Below, in pieces: positions 7,779 through 14,843 of a stretch of DNA of 18,643 bases. The position numbers were made by a program, and so were the translations under genes. The stretch spans positions 1 to 18,643 of the forward strand of contig JBELBJ010000024.1 in assembly GCA_042095375.1 (NCBI GenBank). The letters run 5' to 3'. The notes beneath the pieces are model-generated. The model ran no database searches. It was not told the DNA's origin and worked only from the letters and a program-made list of their open reading frames with translations. The first letter of the stretch is position 1, and each line of letters begins with the position of its first letter. This DNA is from GCA-2715645 sp042095375 (GTDB lineage Bacteria > Bacteroidota > Bacteroidia > Cytophagales > MED-G16).

Positions 7779-8522
7779 TCAATTTTCTTTTAAAATAGAA
7801 GTTAGCGTGAAATCTTGAGTTTCAATTATATTACTATTGTTTAAACTTCGATCTTTTATTTTTATTTTTAATTTGAATGTTTTATCTGCTAAAACACTTT
7901 TAAATCCATAAGAAATCATTGAATAAGTTAAGTTTCCACTAATAGATTGAGAATTAGAACTAATATTAAGTGGAGGAAATCTTGAATCAAAATCTAAGCC
8001 ACATGAGTACTCTTTATCAAATATTTTTTTCCAGTCAATAAACTCATAATTTTCACCATTTTTAATATAATACTCTACAAAAATATTTTTATTATTTTCA
8101 TTTTTTTGAATATAAAATGTGTCGAGTTCAGTTGTTTGAAAGATAGTATCGATAATATAATCTTGACAACTAAAGGATGGTCTTGAATCCTCATTACTAA
8201 ATAGTGAATAAGCACCATTTGGTTTATATAAATATAGTGGGGGAGTAACATTGATTGACCCTAGTGTAACCCAATTTAAATTTTCATCAATTATTGCATC
8301 ATAAGGGTTATAAGGAAAATTAACATCATTGTTTGATAAACCTAGATCTCCATCTCCATCAGTAAATGAAATTGTTAAATTGATCGAGTCTTGATTTATA
8401 TTATTACTGCTTTTAACATACTCTAATTTTTCAAATGAAATTGATGGAATATTTGAAAACTCTTCTTTTGGTAAGCAATTTGAGAAAAAGAGATATATAA
8501 AAAAAATTAATAATCTATTCAT
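7779..8522 (-). CDS. predicted lipoprotein with DGDGDLG motif
   Basis: I do not recognise a characterised family for this 247-residue protein. The N-terminus is a lipoprotein-type signal: a hydrophobic run (LLIFFIYLFF) ending SNC with Cys16 as the likely lipidated residue. The lipobox is loose but acceptable for Bacteroidota. Residues 51-61 read ISFTDGDGDLG, an Asp-rich loop resembling calcium-binding motifs and common in Bacteroidota surface lipoproteins of about this size. The rest looks beta-rich, with Tyr/Asn/Ser-rich strands. It lies 12 bases downstream of the DUF255 gene on the same strand and is probably cotranscribed. An outer-membrane or periplasmic structural or binding role is inferred. 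Confidence 0.75.
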   Translation of the reverse strand: MNRLLIFFIYLFFSNCLPKEEFSNIPSISFEKLEYVKSSNNINQDSINLTISFTDGDGDLGLSNNDVNFPYNPYDAIIDENLNWVTLGSINVTPPLYLYKPNGAYSLFSNEDSRPSFSCQDYIIDTIFQTTELDTFYIQKNENNKNIFVEYYIKNGENYEFIDWKKIFDKEYSCGLDFDSRFPPLNISSNSQSISGNLTYSMISYGFKSVLADKTFKLKIKIKDRSLNNSNIIETQDFTLTSILKEN

Positions 8523-8534
8523 AATAAAAGGTAG

Positions 8535-10550
8535 CTAATTTAATATATTATTTTTTTTAATTAATTTATTTAACTCACTCACATCATTTACGGGTAATTG
8601 ACAAACTTTGTTTTTGCATAAATACATATTAATTTTTTTTGTAAATAACTTTCCTTTCAGAAGTTTCATTTTAATTTTTTTGTCAGATGCTAATATTATC
8701 TTATTGTTTGAATACTTTGAATTAATTTTTTTAATTGAAGCTTTTGTGTTTTTTCCAGTTAAAATAATTTCATTAAATCCTATTCTATAATTTAATAGTA
8801 CATTTAACCAATTTGTTAAAAATGAATGTTCTTGTTTACAAATCTTAATAACATTTAGTAGCATATTTTCACTAATTTTAAAATATTTACTTTCATCAAA
8901 AAGTTTTGAAATTTTGATTAAATTTTCAGCCATTATTGAATTTGATGAAGGTATTACATTGTCAAATAGTTCTATTTTTTTTGCAATTAGTTTATTTGAA
9001 TTTTTTGAAGAATAATAAAAAAATTTTTCTTTTTTAGAATAAAATTTTTGAATTGCAATATCTGTTAATTTTTTTGCTATTTTAATATATTTAATCTCTT
9101 GGGTAATTTCATGATATTTTATAAAACTTTTGATAATTATGGAATAATCATCAAAAAATCCATCTATATGACTATCATGTAAATGTAGAATCTTATTGTT
9201 TTTTATAATTGATTTTCTAATAAATGAAATGTTTTTTTTTGCAATTTTTAGAAATTTATTATCATTTGTAGCTTCATATGTATTTAATAATCCAATAAGT
9301 GCTAACCCATTCCAAGAGGATATTATTTTTTTATCAATTTTCGGTTTTTCCTTTTTATTTCTTTTTTTTATTAATTTAAATTTTAATTTATTCAATTTTT
9401 TAAAAAATTCTTTTTTATTTATTTTCCATTTTTTTATAAAGCTTGAATCATCATATTCCCTGTTCAATGTATATTCATCATCATTTAAATTTAAACCATA
9501 ATAATCACTAAACATTTTATAATCTTTCCCAGCTTCATTACAAAATTCATCATAATTCCATTTATAATATTTACCTTCTTCTCCTTCTGAATCTGCATCA
9601 ATTGAGGAATAAAAACCACCATTTGAATCTATCATATTATTTTTTAACCATTCTGTAGTTTCATAAAGAATCTTTTTATAGTAATTATCATTGGTTATTT
9701 TATAAATATTTGAATATAAATTTAATAATTGACCATTATCATATAACATTTTTTCAAAATGAGGAGTTTTCCATTTTTCATCAACTGAATATCTACAAAA
9801 ACCTCCTTCAATCTGATCATAAATTCCTCCTTTAGAAATTTTATTTAATGTTAATGACAAATGATTTTTAACTTTTATATCATTAAAAAAATATGAAAAA
9901 TTAATTAAAAACTCCCATATTGATGGCATTGGAAATTTGGGTGATCCAATTAAACCTCCATTAATTGTATCAAATTTTGATTTTAAATTCTTAATAATAT
10001 TTTCGAAATAGTTTTTGTTTATTTTTTTGTTAGATTTTGTAAGGTTATATTTTTCGATCTCACTTTTCTTTAATGATTTCGTAAAATTTATTGCTGATTT
10101 CTCAATTTCTTTTTTATTATTTTTATAAGCATTTGATACACTTAGTAGTATATTTTTCCAATTAGTTTTATCAAAATATGTTCCACCATAAAAAGGTTTT
10201 TGACTTGATGTCAAAAAAATATTTAATGGCCAACCTCCATTTATCCCCATATTTTGAATAGATTCCATGTATATTTTGTCTATATCAGGCCTTTCTTCTC
10301 TATCGACTTTTATATTAATAAAGTGATAATTCATTATTTCAGCTATTTCTTTATCCATAAATGATTCTTTTTCCATAACATGACACCAATGACATGAAGA
10401 GTATCCAATACTTAAAATAATTGGTTTTTTTTCTTTTTTTGCTTTGTTGAGAATTTCTTCATTCCATGAAACCCAATTAACAGGATTCTTTGAATGGCTA
10501 CGTAAGTAGAGGCTATTTTCATGTTTTAAAGAATTTCCAGATTTGTTCAT
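8535..10550 (-). CDS. DUF255 thioredoxin-like / six-hairpin glycosidase-like protein (YyaL family)
   Basis: This 671-residue protein has the two-part layout of the YyaL/SPATA20 family. The N-terminal thioredoxin-like domain has SIGYSSCHWCHVME, with the CHWC redox motif at 53-56, then INIKVDREERPDID and GGWPLNIFL. A helical (alpha/alpha)6-barrel domain follows, with GGIYDQIEGGFCRYSVDEKW at 241-260 and PHFEKMLYDNGQLL after it. The protein ends with the family Cys pair in LCKNKVCQLPV. There is no signal peptide, so it is probably cytoplasmic. The biochemical function of the family is unresolved. The protein is unusually rich in Lys, Asn and Ile, an effect of the AT-rich genome. The lipoprotein gene follows within 12 bases. 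Confidence 0.92.
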   Translation of the reverse strand: MNKSGNSLKHENSLYLRSHSKNPVNWVSWNEEILNKAKKEKKPIILSIGYSSCHWCHVMEKESFMDKEIAEIMNYHFINIKVDREERPDIDKIYMESIQNMGINGGWPLNIFLTSSQKPFYGGTYFDKTNWKNILLSVSNAYKNNKKEIEKSAINFTKSLKKSEIEKYNLTKSNKKINKNYFENIIKNLKSKFDTINGGLIGSPKFPMPSIWEFLINFSYFFNDIKVKNHLSLTLNKISKGGIYDQIEGGFCRYSVDEKWKTPHFEKMLYDNGQLLNLYSNIYKITNDNYYKKILYETTEWLKNNMIDSNGGFYSSIDADSEGEEGKYYKWNYDEFCNEAGKDYKMFSDYYGLNLNDDEYTLNREYDDSSFIKKWKINKKEFFKKLNKLKFKLIKKRNKKEKPKIDKKIISSWNGLALIGLLNTYEATNDNKFLKIAKKNISFIRKSIIKNNKILHLHDSHIDGFFDDYSIIIKSFIKYHEITQEIKYIKIAKKLTDIAIQKFYSKKEKFFYYSSKNSNKLIAKKIELFDNVIPSSNSIMAENLIKISKLFDESKYFKISENMLLNVIKICKQEHSFLTNWLNVLLNYRIGFNEIILTGKNTKASIKKINSKYSNNKIILASDKKIKMKLLKGKLFTKKINMYLCKNKVCQLPVNDVSELNKLIKKNNILN

Positions 10551-10598
10551 TATAAAGCTATAATTAATGATAAAGTTATAATTATAAATAAAGTTTAA

Positions 10599-10606
10599 TA
10601 TCTTTG
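10599..10606 (+). promoter_or_regulatory. putative -7 promoter element for the small lipoprotein gene
   Basis: TATCTTTG is an exact TAnnTTTG match, ending 22 bases before the ATG at 10629 and followed by GCG. This gap between the divergent DUF255 and lipoprotein genes has no other clear signal, and no good -33 box is visible. Confidence 0.5.
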
Positions 10607-10628
10607 CGTAAGAAAATTGAATTTTAAA

Positions 10629-10772
10629 ATGATTAGAATCATTTATATTTTCCTTTTTACATTAATAATTTCTTGTCAACAGAAGTTATGTCCTACCTAT
10701 TCATCAATTGATAATTCATTAATAGAATCTTCTGATTTAAAATCTGTAAAAAAACAAAAAGTAAGTTTATAA
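10629..10772 (+). CDS. 47-residue lipoprotein with CPTYS motif
   Basis: This short gene encodes a basic residue, a hydrophobic run (IIYIFLFTL) and the lipobox IISC, so Cys16 is the likely lipid-anchored residue. The mature peptide is only about 32 residues, beginning CQQKLCPTYSSI and ending in a Lys-rich tail. Tiny lipoproteins with a CPxY segment shortly after the anchor recur in Bacteroidota as I recall, without known function. Support for a real gene comes from the signal peptide, the exact TAnnTTTG box 22 bases upstream and the otherwise empty space. Its last 15 bases overlap the 3' end of the RNase P RNA gene on the other strand. Its Lys codons form the T-rich tract that follows rnpB. 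Confidence 0.7.
   Translation: MIRIIYIFLFTLIISCQQKLCPTYSSIDNSLIESSDLKSVKKQKVSL
10748..10760 (-). terminator. T-rich tract at the 3' end of rnpB
   Basis: On the minus strand the 3' arm of the RNase P P1 helix runs straight into TTTTTGTTTTTTT. A strong stem followed by a U-tract would suit intrinsic termination, although the P1 partner strand is about 360 bases upstream, so this is not a simple local hairpin. Confidence 0.4.
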
Positions 10773-11127
10773 GCCGGATTCTGTATTTAATTTTTTTAAA
10801 TTAAATTCTTATCATTTATCTAGACTTAATATTGCTATTAAGTTCAATCGATCTACCCGTTCAAAAAAATAGCGAGCAACTATTAGTGAAAATCACATTT
10901 GAACTACTTGACCTTTCAGTTTATAAGGTTTACATATCATTTAATATCACTATTAAACTGGTAAGCTTTTACCTTACCTTTTCACCCTTACCTAAATTAG
11001 GCGGTTTATTTTCTGTTGCACTTTCTGTTCTCAAATAAGAGACCTTCCAGTTAGGAAGTATAATGCTCTATACTGTCCGGACTTTCCTCTTCATAATTAT
11101 TTATGAAGCGATAAGACAACTTACTTT
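10758..11127 (-). ncRNA. rnpB: RNase P RNA (bacterial class A)
   Basis: This is the catalytic RNA of ribonuclease P, which matures tRNA 5' ends. Read on the minus strand, all the universal blocks are present in order: GAGGAAAGTCCGGACA near the 5' end, GCAACAGAAAATAAACCGCC in the middle, GGTAAGGGTGAAAAGG with its GGTAAGG/AGCTTACC stem, a GTAAACC segment, GGGTAGATCGATTGA, and ACAGAATCCGGCTTAT at the 3' end. The ends are set by the P1 pairing of AAAGTAAGTT (11127-11118) with AACTTACTTT (10767-10758). The length of about 370 bases is normal. Its AT-rich stems reflect the genome. It is divergent from tsaD and convergent with a small lipoprotein gene that overlaps its 3' end. Confidence 0.96.
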
Positions 11128-11129
11128 GA

Positions 11130-11137
11130 CAAAAGTA
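11130..11137 (-). promoter_or_regulatory. putative -7 promoter element for rnpB
   Basis: On the minus strand this is TACTTTTG (TAnnTTTG), two bases before the predicted RNA 5' end region. A start site a few bases downstream agrees with the P1-defined 5' end. A TTTG at 11153-11156 (minus strand) is present but closer than the usual -33 spacing. Confidence 0.55.
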
Positions 11138-11141
11138 TGTA

Positions 11142-11149
11142 TATTTTTG
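11142..11149 (+). promoter_or_regulatory. putative -7 promoter element for tsaD-smpB
   Basis: TATTTTTG matches TAnnTTTG, 19 bases before the tsaD ATG. It lies back to back with the rnpB -7 box, with four bases between them, so polymerase could probably use only one of the two at a time. Confidence 0.45.
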
Positions 11150-11168
11150 TAACAAATTATATTTTAAA

Positions 11169-12173
11169 ATGAAAGAAGTTATTTTAGCAATTGAAACTTC
11201 ATGTGATGATACATCTGCTGCAATTGCAATAGATGGTATAATTAAAAGTAATATTATAAATTCTCAAGATGTTCATTCCATTCATGGTGGAGTAGTTCCA
11301 GAAATTTCATCAAGAGAACATCAAAAAAATATAATTTTAGTTGTTGAAGAAGCATTGAAGTCAGCAAAAGTTAAAAAAAATGATCTTAATGCTATTTCTT
11401 TTACTATAGGTCCGGGTTTATTAGGATCTTTATTAGTTGGATGTTCTTTTGCTAAATCTCTTTCCTTTTCATTAAATCTTCCACTAATTGGAGTAAATCA
11501 TATGAAAGCTCATGTTTTATCAAATTTTATTGATAATCCTATTCCAGATTTTCCTTTTATTTGTTTAACTGTTAGTGGCGGTCATACACAATTAGTTTTA
11601 GTTAAAGATTTTCTCAATATGAAAATCATTGGAGAAACACTTGATGATGCAGTAGGAGAAGCTTTTGATAAATCAGCAAAAATATTAGGAATAGAATATC
11701 CAGGAGGACCTGTAATTGATAAGCTTTCTAAAAAAGGAAATCCTCTAAAATTCAAATTTTCAAAACCTAAAGTTTCAAATTTAAATTTTTCTTTTAGTGG
11801 TATTAAAACCTCAATACTATATTTCATAAAATCACAAGTGGAAAAAGATTCTATGTTTATAGAGAAAAATTTAAATGATATTTCAGCAAGTATACAATAT
11901 TCATTAGTTGAAATTTTAAAGGAAAAACTCATTAAAGCAGCTAATAAATATAAAATTTCAAATATTGCTATTGCAGGAGGAGTTTCAGCAAACTCATTGT
12001 TGAGAAAAGAAATAGAGAGACTTAAGTCAATTTATAATTGGAAAACTTTCATCCCAAAAATTGAATATTGTACTGACAACGCAGCCATGATTGCTATTGC
12101 TGCACATTACTATATAAAAGAAAAAAGATTTGATGATATTAATGTATGTCCTAATCCTAGATTAAATTTTTAA
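11169..12173 (+). CDS. tsaD: tRNA N6-adenosine threonylcarbamoyltransferase TsaD
   Basis: TsaD is the catalytic subunit that transfers the threonylcarbamoyl group to A37 of ANN-decoding tRNAs (t6A), working with TsaB and TsaE in the cytoplasm. The 334 residues show the ASKHA-fold family blocks: ILAIETSCDDTSAA at the start, VVPEISSREH, the metal-binding GVNHMKAH with His111 and His115, TVSGGHTQLV, GEAFDKSAKILG, the IAGGVSANSLLR nucleotide block, and CTDNAAMIA with the metal ligand Asp303. The start is fixed by the family N-terminus. Its stop overlaps the smpB ATG by one base (TAATG), so the two are translationally coupled. It is divergent from rnpB, giving a tRNA-related neighbourhood. Confidence 0.97.
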   Translation: MKEVILAIETSCDDTSAAIAIDGIIKSNIINSQDVHSIHGGVVPEISSREHQKNIILVVEEALKSAKVKKNDLNAISFTIGPGLLGSLLVGCSFAKSLSFSLNLPLIGVNHMKAHVLSNFIDNPIPDFPFICLTVSGGHTQLVLVKDFLNMKIIGETLDDAVGEAFDKSAKILGIEYPGGPVIDKLSKKGNPLKFKFSKPKVSNLNFSFSGIKTSILYFIKSQVEKDSMFIEKNLNDISASIQYSLVEILKEKLIKAANKYKISNIAIAGGVSANSLLRKEIERLKSIYNWKTFIPKIEYCTDNAAMIAIAAHYYIKEKRFDDINVCPNPRLNF

Positions 12174-12622
12174 TGAAAGAGAAAAATAAAATAAAAATTA
12201 TTAATAGAAAAGCTTCATTTAATTATGAATTGATTGAATCATTTACTGCTGGAATTTGCTTAAAAGGGACTGAAATTAAATCTATAAAGGAATCTAATGC
12301 ATCATTTAATAATGGCTTTTGTTTTTTTAAAAAAAATGAAATTTATATAAGGGGGCTTTATGTCTCTGAATACTCATACGGAAACACTAATAATCATGAT
12401 CCAATGAGAGATAAAAAATTATTATTAAATAAAAATGAAATTATTAAATTAAAAAAAAATCTTGAAGAAAAAAATATGTCAATTGTTCCAAGGAAACTAT
12501 TTATAAATAATAAAGGATTAGCTAAAATTGAAATATCATTAGCAAAGGGAAAAAAATTAGTTGACAAAAGGGAAAGTATAAAAAAGAAAGATATTGAAAG
12601 AAAATTAAAACAAAATTATTAA
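12173..12622 (+). CDS. smpB: SsrA-binding protein SmpB
   Basis: SmpB binds tmRNA and the decoding centre of stalled ribosomes for trans-translation. The 149 residues carry the family features: an N-terminal NRKASFNYEL, GICLKGTEIKSIKE, the segment SYGNTNNHDPMRDKKLLLNKNEI, and the basic C-terminal tail ISLAKGKKLVDKRESIKKKD that becomes helical in the mRNA channel. The ATG is part of the tsaD stop (TAATG). No ssrA gene is visible in the window. The 3' end overlaps the convergent aldehyde dehydrogenase gene by four bases (TTAA serves both stops). Confidence 0.96.
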   Translation: MKEKNKIKIINRKASFNYELIESFTAGICLKGTEIKSIKESNASFNNGFCFFKKNEIYIRGLYVSEYSYGNTNNHDPMRDKKLLLNKNEIIKLKKNLEEKNMSIVPRKLFINNKGLAKIEISLAKGKKLVDKRESIKKKDIERKLKQNY

Positions 12623-14019
12623 AACCATTTAATTGAAAAATCAATTAATTTTTGTTTTAAGTTATTGTATGGTGGCATCATTAAATCAGTAGCACTAGGT
12701 AAATTTTGTTTTAAAACACTTTTTTTGTTTGAAAACTCTTCAAACCCATATATTCCTTTAGATTTTCCTACTCCACTATTATTTATTCCTCCAAAAGGTA
12801 AATTACTGTTTGAATAATGCATCGCACTATGATTAATACAAACTCCTCCAGAAGATGTATTATTTATAATTTTATTTATGCTTTTTTTATTTCTGCTGTA
12901 TATATATAATGCTAATGGTTTTTCTTTTTTATTAATAAAACTTATTGCTTCATTTATTGATCCATATTCAAATAAAGGTAGTAGTGGACCAAAAATTTCT
13001 TCATAATTTATGATTGATTTTTCTGAAACTTTTTCAATTATAGTAGGTTCAATAAAATTTTCTTTTTCATTATAATTTCCTCCATAAACTACTCTATCAC
13101 CATTTTTTATTGAATCATCTAATAAAAGTTTTACACGATTAAAGTGCTTTTTATTTACAATTCTACAGTATGATGATGATTTTGATACGTCTTCATTATA
13201 GTATTCTTTAATTTTTGAGATAATAACTTTCTTAAATTTTTCCTTAATTGATTTATGAACTAAAATATAGTCAGGAGCAATACATATCTGGCCATTATTA
13301 ATAAATTTAGACCAAGCTATTCTTTTTGCTGCATTTTCAATGGAACAACTATTATCTACAATTGTAGGTGATTTTCCACCTAACTCTAATGTAACTGAAG
13401 CTAAGTTTTTTGCTGCTGCTTCCATAACAACTTTTCCTATTATTGGTGAACCAGTAAAATAAATATGATTAAATGGAATCTTAAGTAAATTTCTTGCAAC
13501 ATCAGGTCCTCCAAGAATTACTTGAACCTCATTCTGTTCAAATGTTTTTTCAACAATTAATTTTATAACTTTTGATGTATTTTCAGTTATTTCAGATGGT
13601 TTTAAAACAATAGAATTTCCAGCAGATATTGCACTAATTAAAGGGATAAGTGAAAGATTAATTGGAAAATTCCAAGGAGTAATTATAAGAACAACCCCCT
13701 TTGCTTCATGTTTTATATATGAATTTGATCCAAGAAGTGCTGCTGGAGTTTTTACTTTTTTATTTTTAAGCCAATTTTTAAGATTTTTTATATTATGTTT
13801 AATTTCAGATGTAACAGGGTAAACTTCAGTTAAATCAACTTCAGAAGGATGCTTTTTAAAGTCTTCATACAAAGCTTTTTGAATTTGTTTTTTATGTTCA
13901 ATTAAAACTTTTTTTAATTTTTTTAATTTCAAGATCCTCTCCTTATAAGAAGTATTAGCTATTCTATTTTGATTTTTTTTTAATTCTAAAAAAACATTAT
14001 TTAATTCTGATTTGTTCAT
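12619..14019 (-). CDS. NAD(P)-dependent aldehyde dehydrogenase (class 3-like)
   Basis: This enzyme oxidises aldehydes to carboxylic acids. The 466 residues, without a long N-terminal extension, and the sequence style resemble class 3 / fatty-aldehyde-type ALDHs. Landmarks: ITPWNFPINL with Asn117, VLKPSE with Lys140, the nucleotide-fold FTGSPIIGK, the general base Glu212 in LELGGKSP, and the nucleophile Cys246 in NNGQICIAP. EEIFGPLLP and LPFGGINNSG are late blocks. A start 33 bases upstream would add an unlikely MLFWDDIYQII. The chosen ATG forms an ATGA overlap with the crcB stop, as does the msrB/crcB junction. The natural aldehyde is unknown; detoxifying aldehydes from lipid oxidation would fit the stress-like operon. 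Confidence 0.93.
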   Translation of the reverse strand: MNKSELNNVFLELKKNQNRIANTSYKERILKLKKLKKVLIEHKKQIQKALYEDFKKHPSEVDLTEVYPVTSEIKHNIKNLKNWLKNKKVKTPAALLGSNSYIKHEAKGVVLIITPWNFPINLSLIPLISAISAGNSIVLKPSEITENTSKVIKLIVEKTFEQNEVQVILGGPDVARNLLKIPFNHIYFTGSPIIGKVVMEAAAKNLASVTLELGGKSPTIVDNSCSIENAAKRIAWSKFINNGQICIAPDYILVHKSIKEKFKKVIISKIKEYYNEDVSKSSSYCRIVNKKHFNRVKLLLDDSIKNGDRVVYGGNYNEKENFIEPTIIEKVSEKSIINYEEIFGPLLPLFEYGSINEAISFINKKEKPLALYIYSRNKKSINKIINNTSSGGVCINHSAMHYSNSNLPFGGINNSGVGKSKGIYGFEEFSNKKSVLKQNLPSATDLMMPPYNNLKQKLIDFSIKWF

Positions 14020-14390
14020 AATGATTTGATAAATATCATCCCAAAATAACAAAATAATAATCCAAAACCAATGCTAGAAATTATATATAATAACATTAAA
14101 AATAGTTTACCTTCATTTATTAAATTAAGACTTTCCATTGAAAAAGTAGAAAATGTAGTCAAGCCTCCACAAATGCCAATACCAAAAAAAAGATATAATT
14201 TATTTAATAATAAATTATTTTCTTTAGCTAATGAGGTAATCAATAATCCCAATAAAAAACAACCAATCATATTAACTAGAAAAGTTCCAAATGGAAAAAA
14301 ATATATGTTTTTTTCAAAAATTTTACCAATTCCATATCTTAAAATAGTTCCAATAAATCCACCTAAACCAATCAAAATGATATTTTTCAT
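14016..14390 (-). CDS. crcB: fluoride ion channel FluC/CrcB
   Basis: FluC proteins are small dual-topology dimeric channels that export fluoride across the inner membrane. The 124 residues have four hydrophobic helices and the family motifs: GLGGFIGTILRYGIG near 8-22 with Arg18, FGTFLVNMIGCFLLG with Asn40, and GICGGLTTFSTFS at 72-84, holding the pore-lining Phe residues 80 and 83. It sits between msrB and the aldehyde dehydrogenase, with ATGA overlaps on both sides, so it lacks its own leader and has no room for a fluoride riboswitch. It is present as a single copy here, which fits a homodimer. Confidence 0.95.
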   Translation of the reverse strand: MKNIILIGLGGFIGTILRYGIGKIFEKNIYFFPFGTFLVNMIGCFLLGLLITSLAKENNLLLNKLYLFFGIGICGGLTTFSTFSMESLNLINEGKLFLMLLYIISSIGFGLLFCYFGMIFIKSL

Positions 14391-14836
14391 TTTTTTGATT
14401 TAGGATAGAAATCTAAAGCAGCAGAATTTATACAATATCTTAATCCAGTTGGATTTGGACCATCATTAAAAAGATGACCCAAGTGACCTTTGCAATTTGA
14501 GCATATAACTTCAATTCTTTTCATTCCATAACTATTGTCTTGTTGAAAACTTACATATTTATCATTGGATACATCATAAAAACAAGGCCATCCAGTACCT
14601 GAATCAAATTTTGTATTTGAAATAAATAATTCTTGCTCACAACCAGCGCATTTATATGTCCCCTCTTTTTTATTATTCCAATATTTTCCAGTAAATGCTC
14701 TTTCTGTTCCTTTTTCTCTTAATACATAATATTGCATATCAGAAAGTTTGTCTTTCCAGAGATCTTTATCACTTTTTTTATCTTGACTTTTACAATTATA
14801 GAAGCTGAAAACAATTATGATTAATATATATCTCAT
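14387..14836 (-). CDS. msrB: peptide-methionine (R)-S-oxide reductase MsrB, lipoprotein form
   Basis: MsrB reduces the R-form of methionine sulfoxide in proteins. Here residues 1-15 look like a lipoprotein signal (YILIIIVFSFYNC), so the enzyme is probably anchored in the periplasm or outer membrane to repair envelope proteins. The zinc pairs are CAGC (63/66) and CSNC (112/115); the catalytic Cys135 is in LRYCINSAALDF. The usual resolving-Cys position is Thr81 (SGTGWP), while Cys85 follows in WPCF, so recycling may use Cys85 or an outside reductant (inference). The length of 149 is typical for a one-domain MsrB plus signal. Its stop overlaps the crcB start as ATGA, and it starts seven bases after the MscS gene. 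Confidence 0.95.
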   Translation of the reverse strand: MRYILIIIVFSFYNCKSQDKKSDKDLWKDKLSDMQYYVLREKGTERAFTGKYWNNKKEGTYKCAGCEQELFISNTKFDSGTGWPCFYDVSNDKYVSFQQDNSYGMKRIEVICSNCKGHLGHLFNDGPNPTGLRYCINSAALDFYPKSKK

Positions 14837-14843
14837 AAAATGA

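Noticed and set aside
10832..11038. 68-codon plus-strand open frame
   Set aside because: It lies wholly inside the RNase P RNA gene, on the opposite strand, and its sequence is fully explained by conserved RNA blocks.
11582..11932. 116-codon minus-strand open frame
   Set aside because: It is antisense to the certain tsaD gene and its peptide matches no family.
14020..14052. Upstream ATG adding 11 residues to the aldehyde dehydrogenase
   Set aside because: The extension lies within the crcB coding sequence, while the later ATG forms a clean ATGA overlap like the one at the msrB/crcB junction.
14071..14403. 110-codon plus-strand open frame
   Set aside because: It is the mirror of crcB, whose motifs (GGLTTFSTF and others) are unambiguous.
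14391..14836. Fluoride riboswitch before crcB
   Set aside because: The crcB start overlaps the msrB stop, so there is no untranslated leader to hold one, and no such fold was seen.
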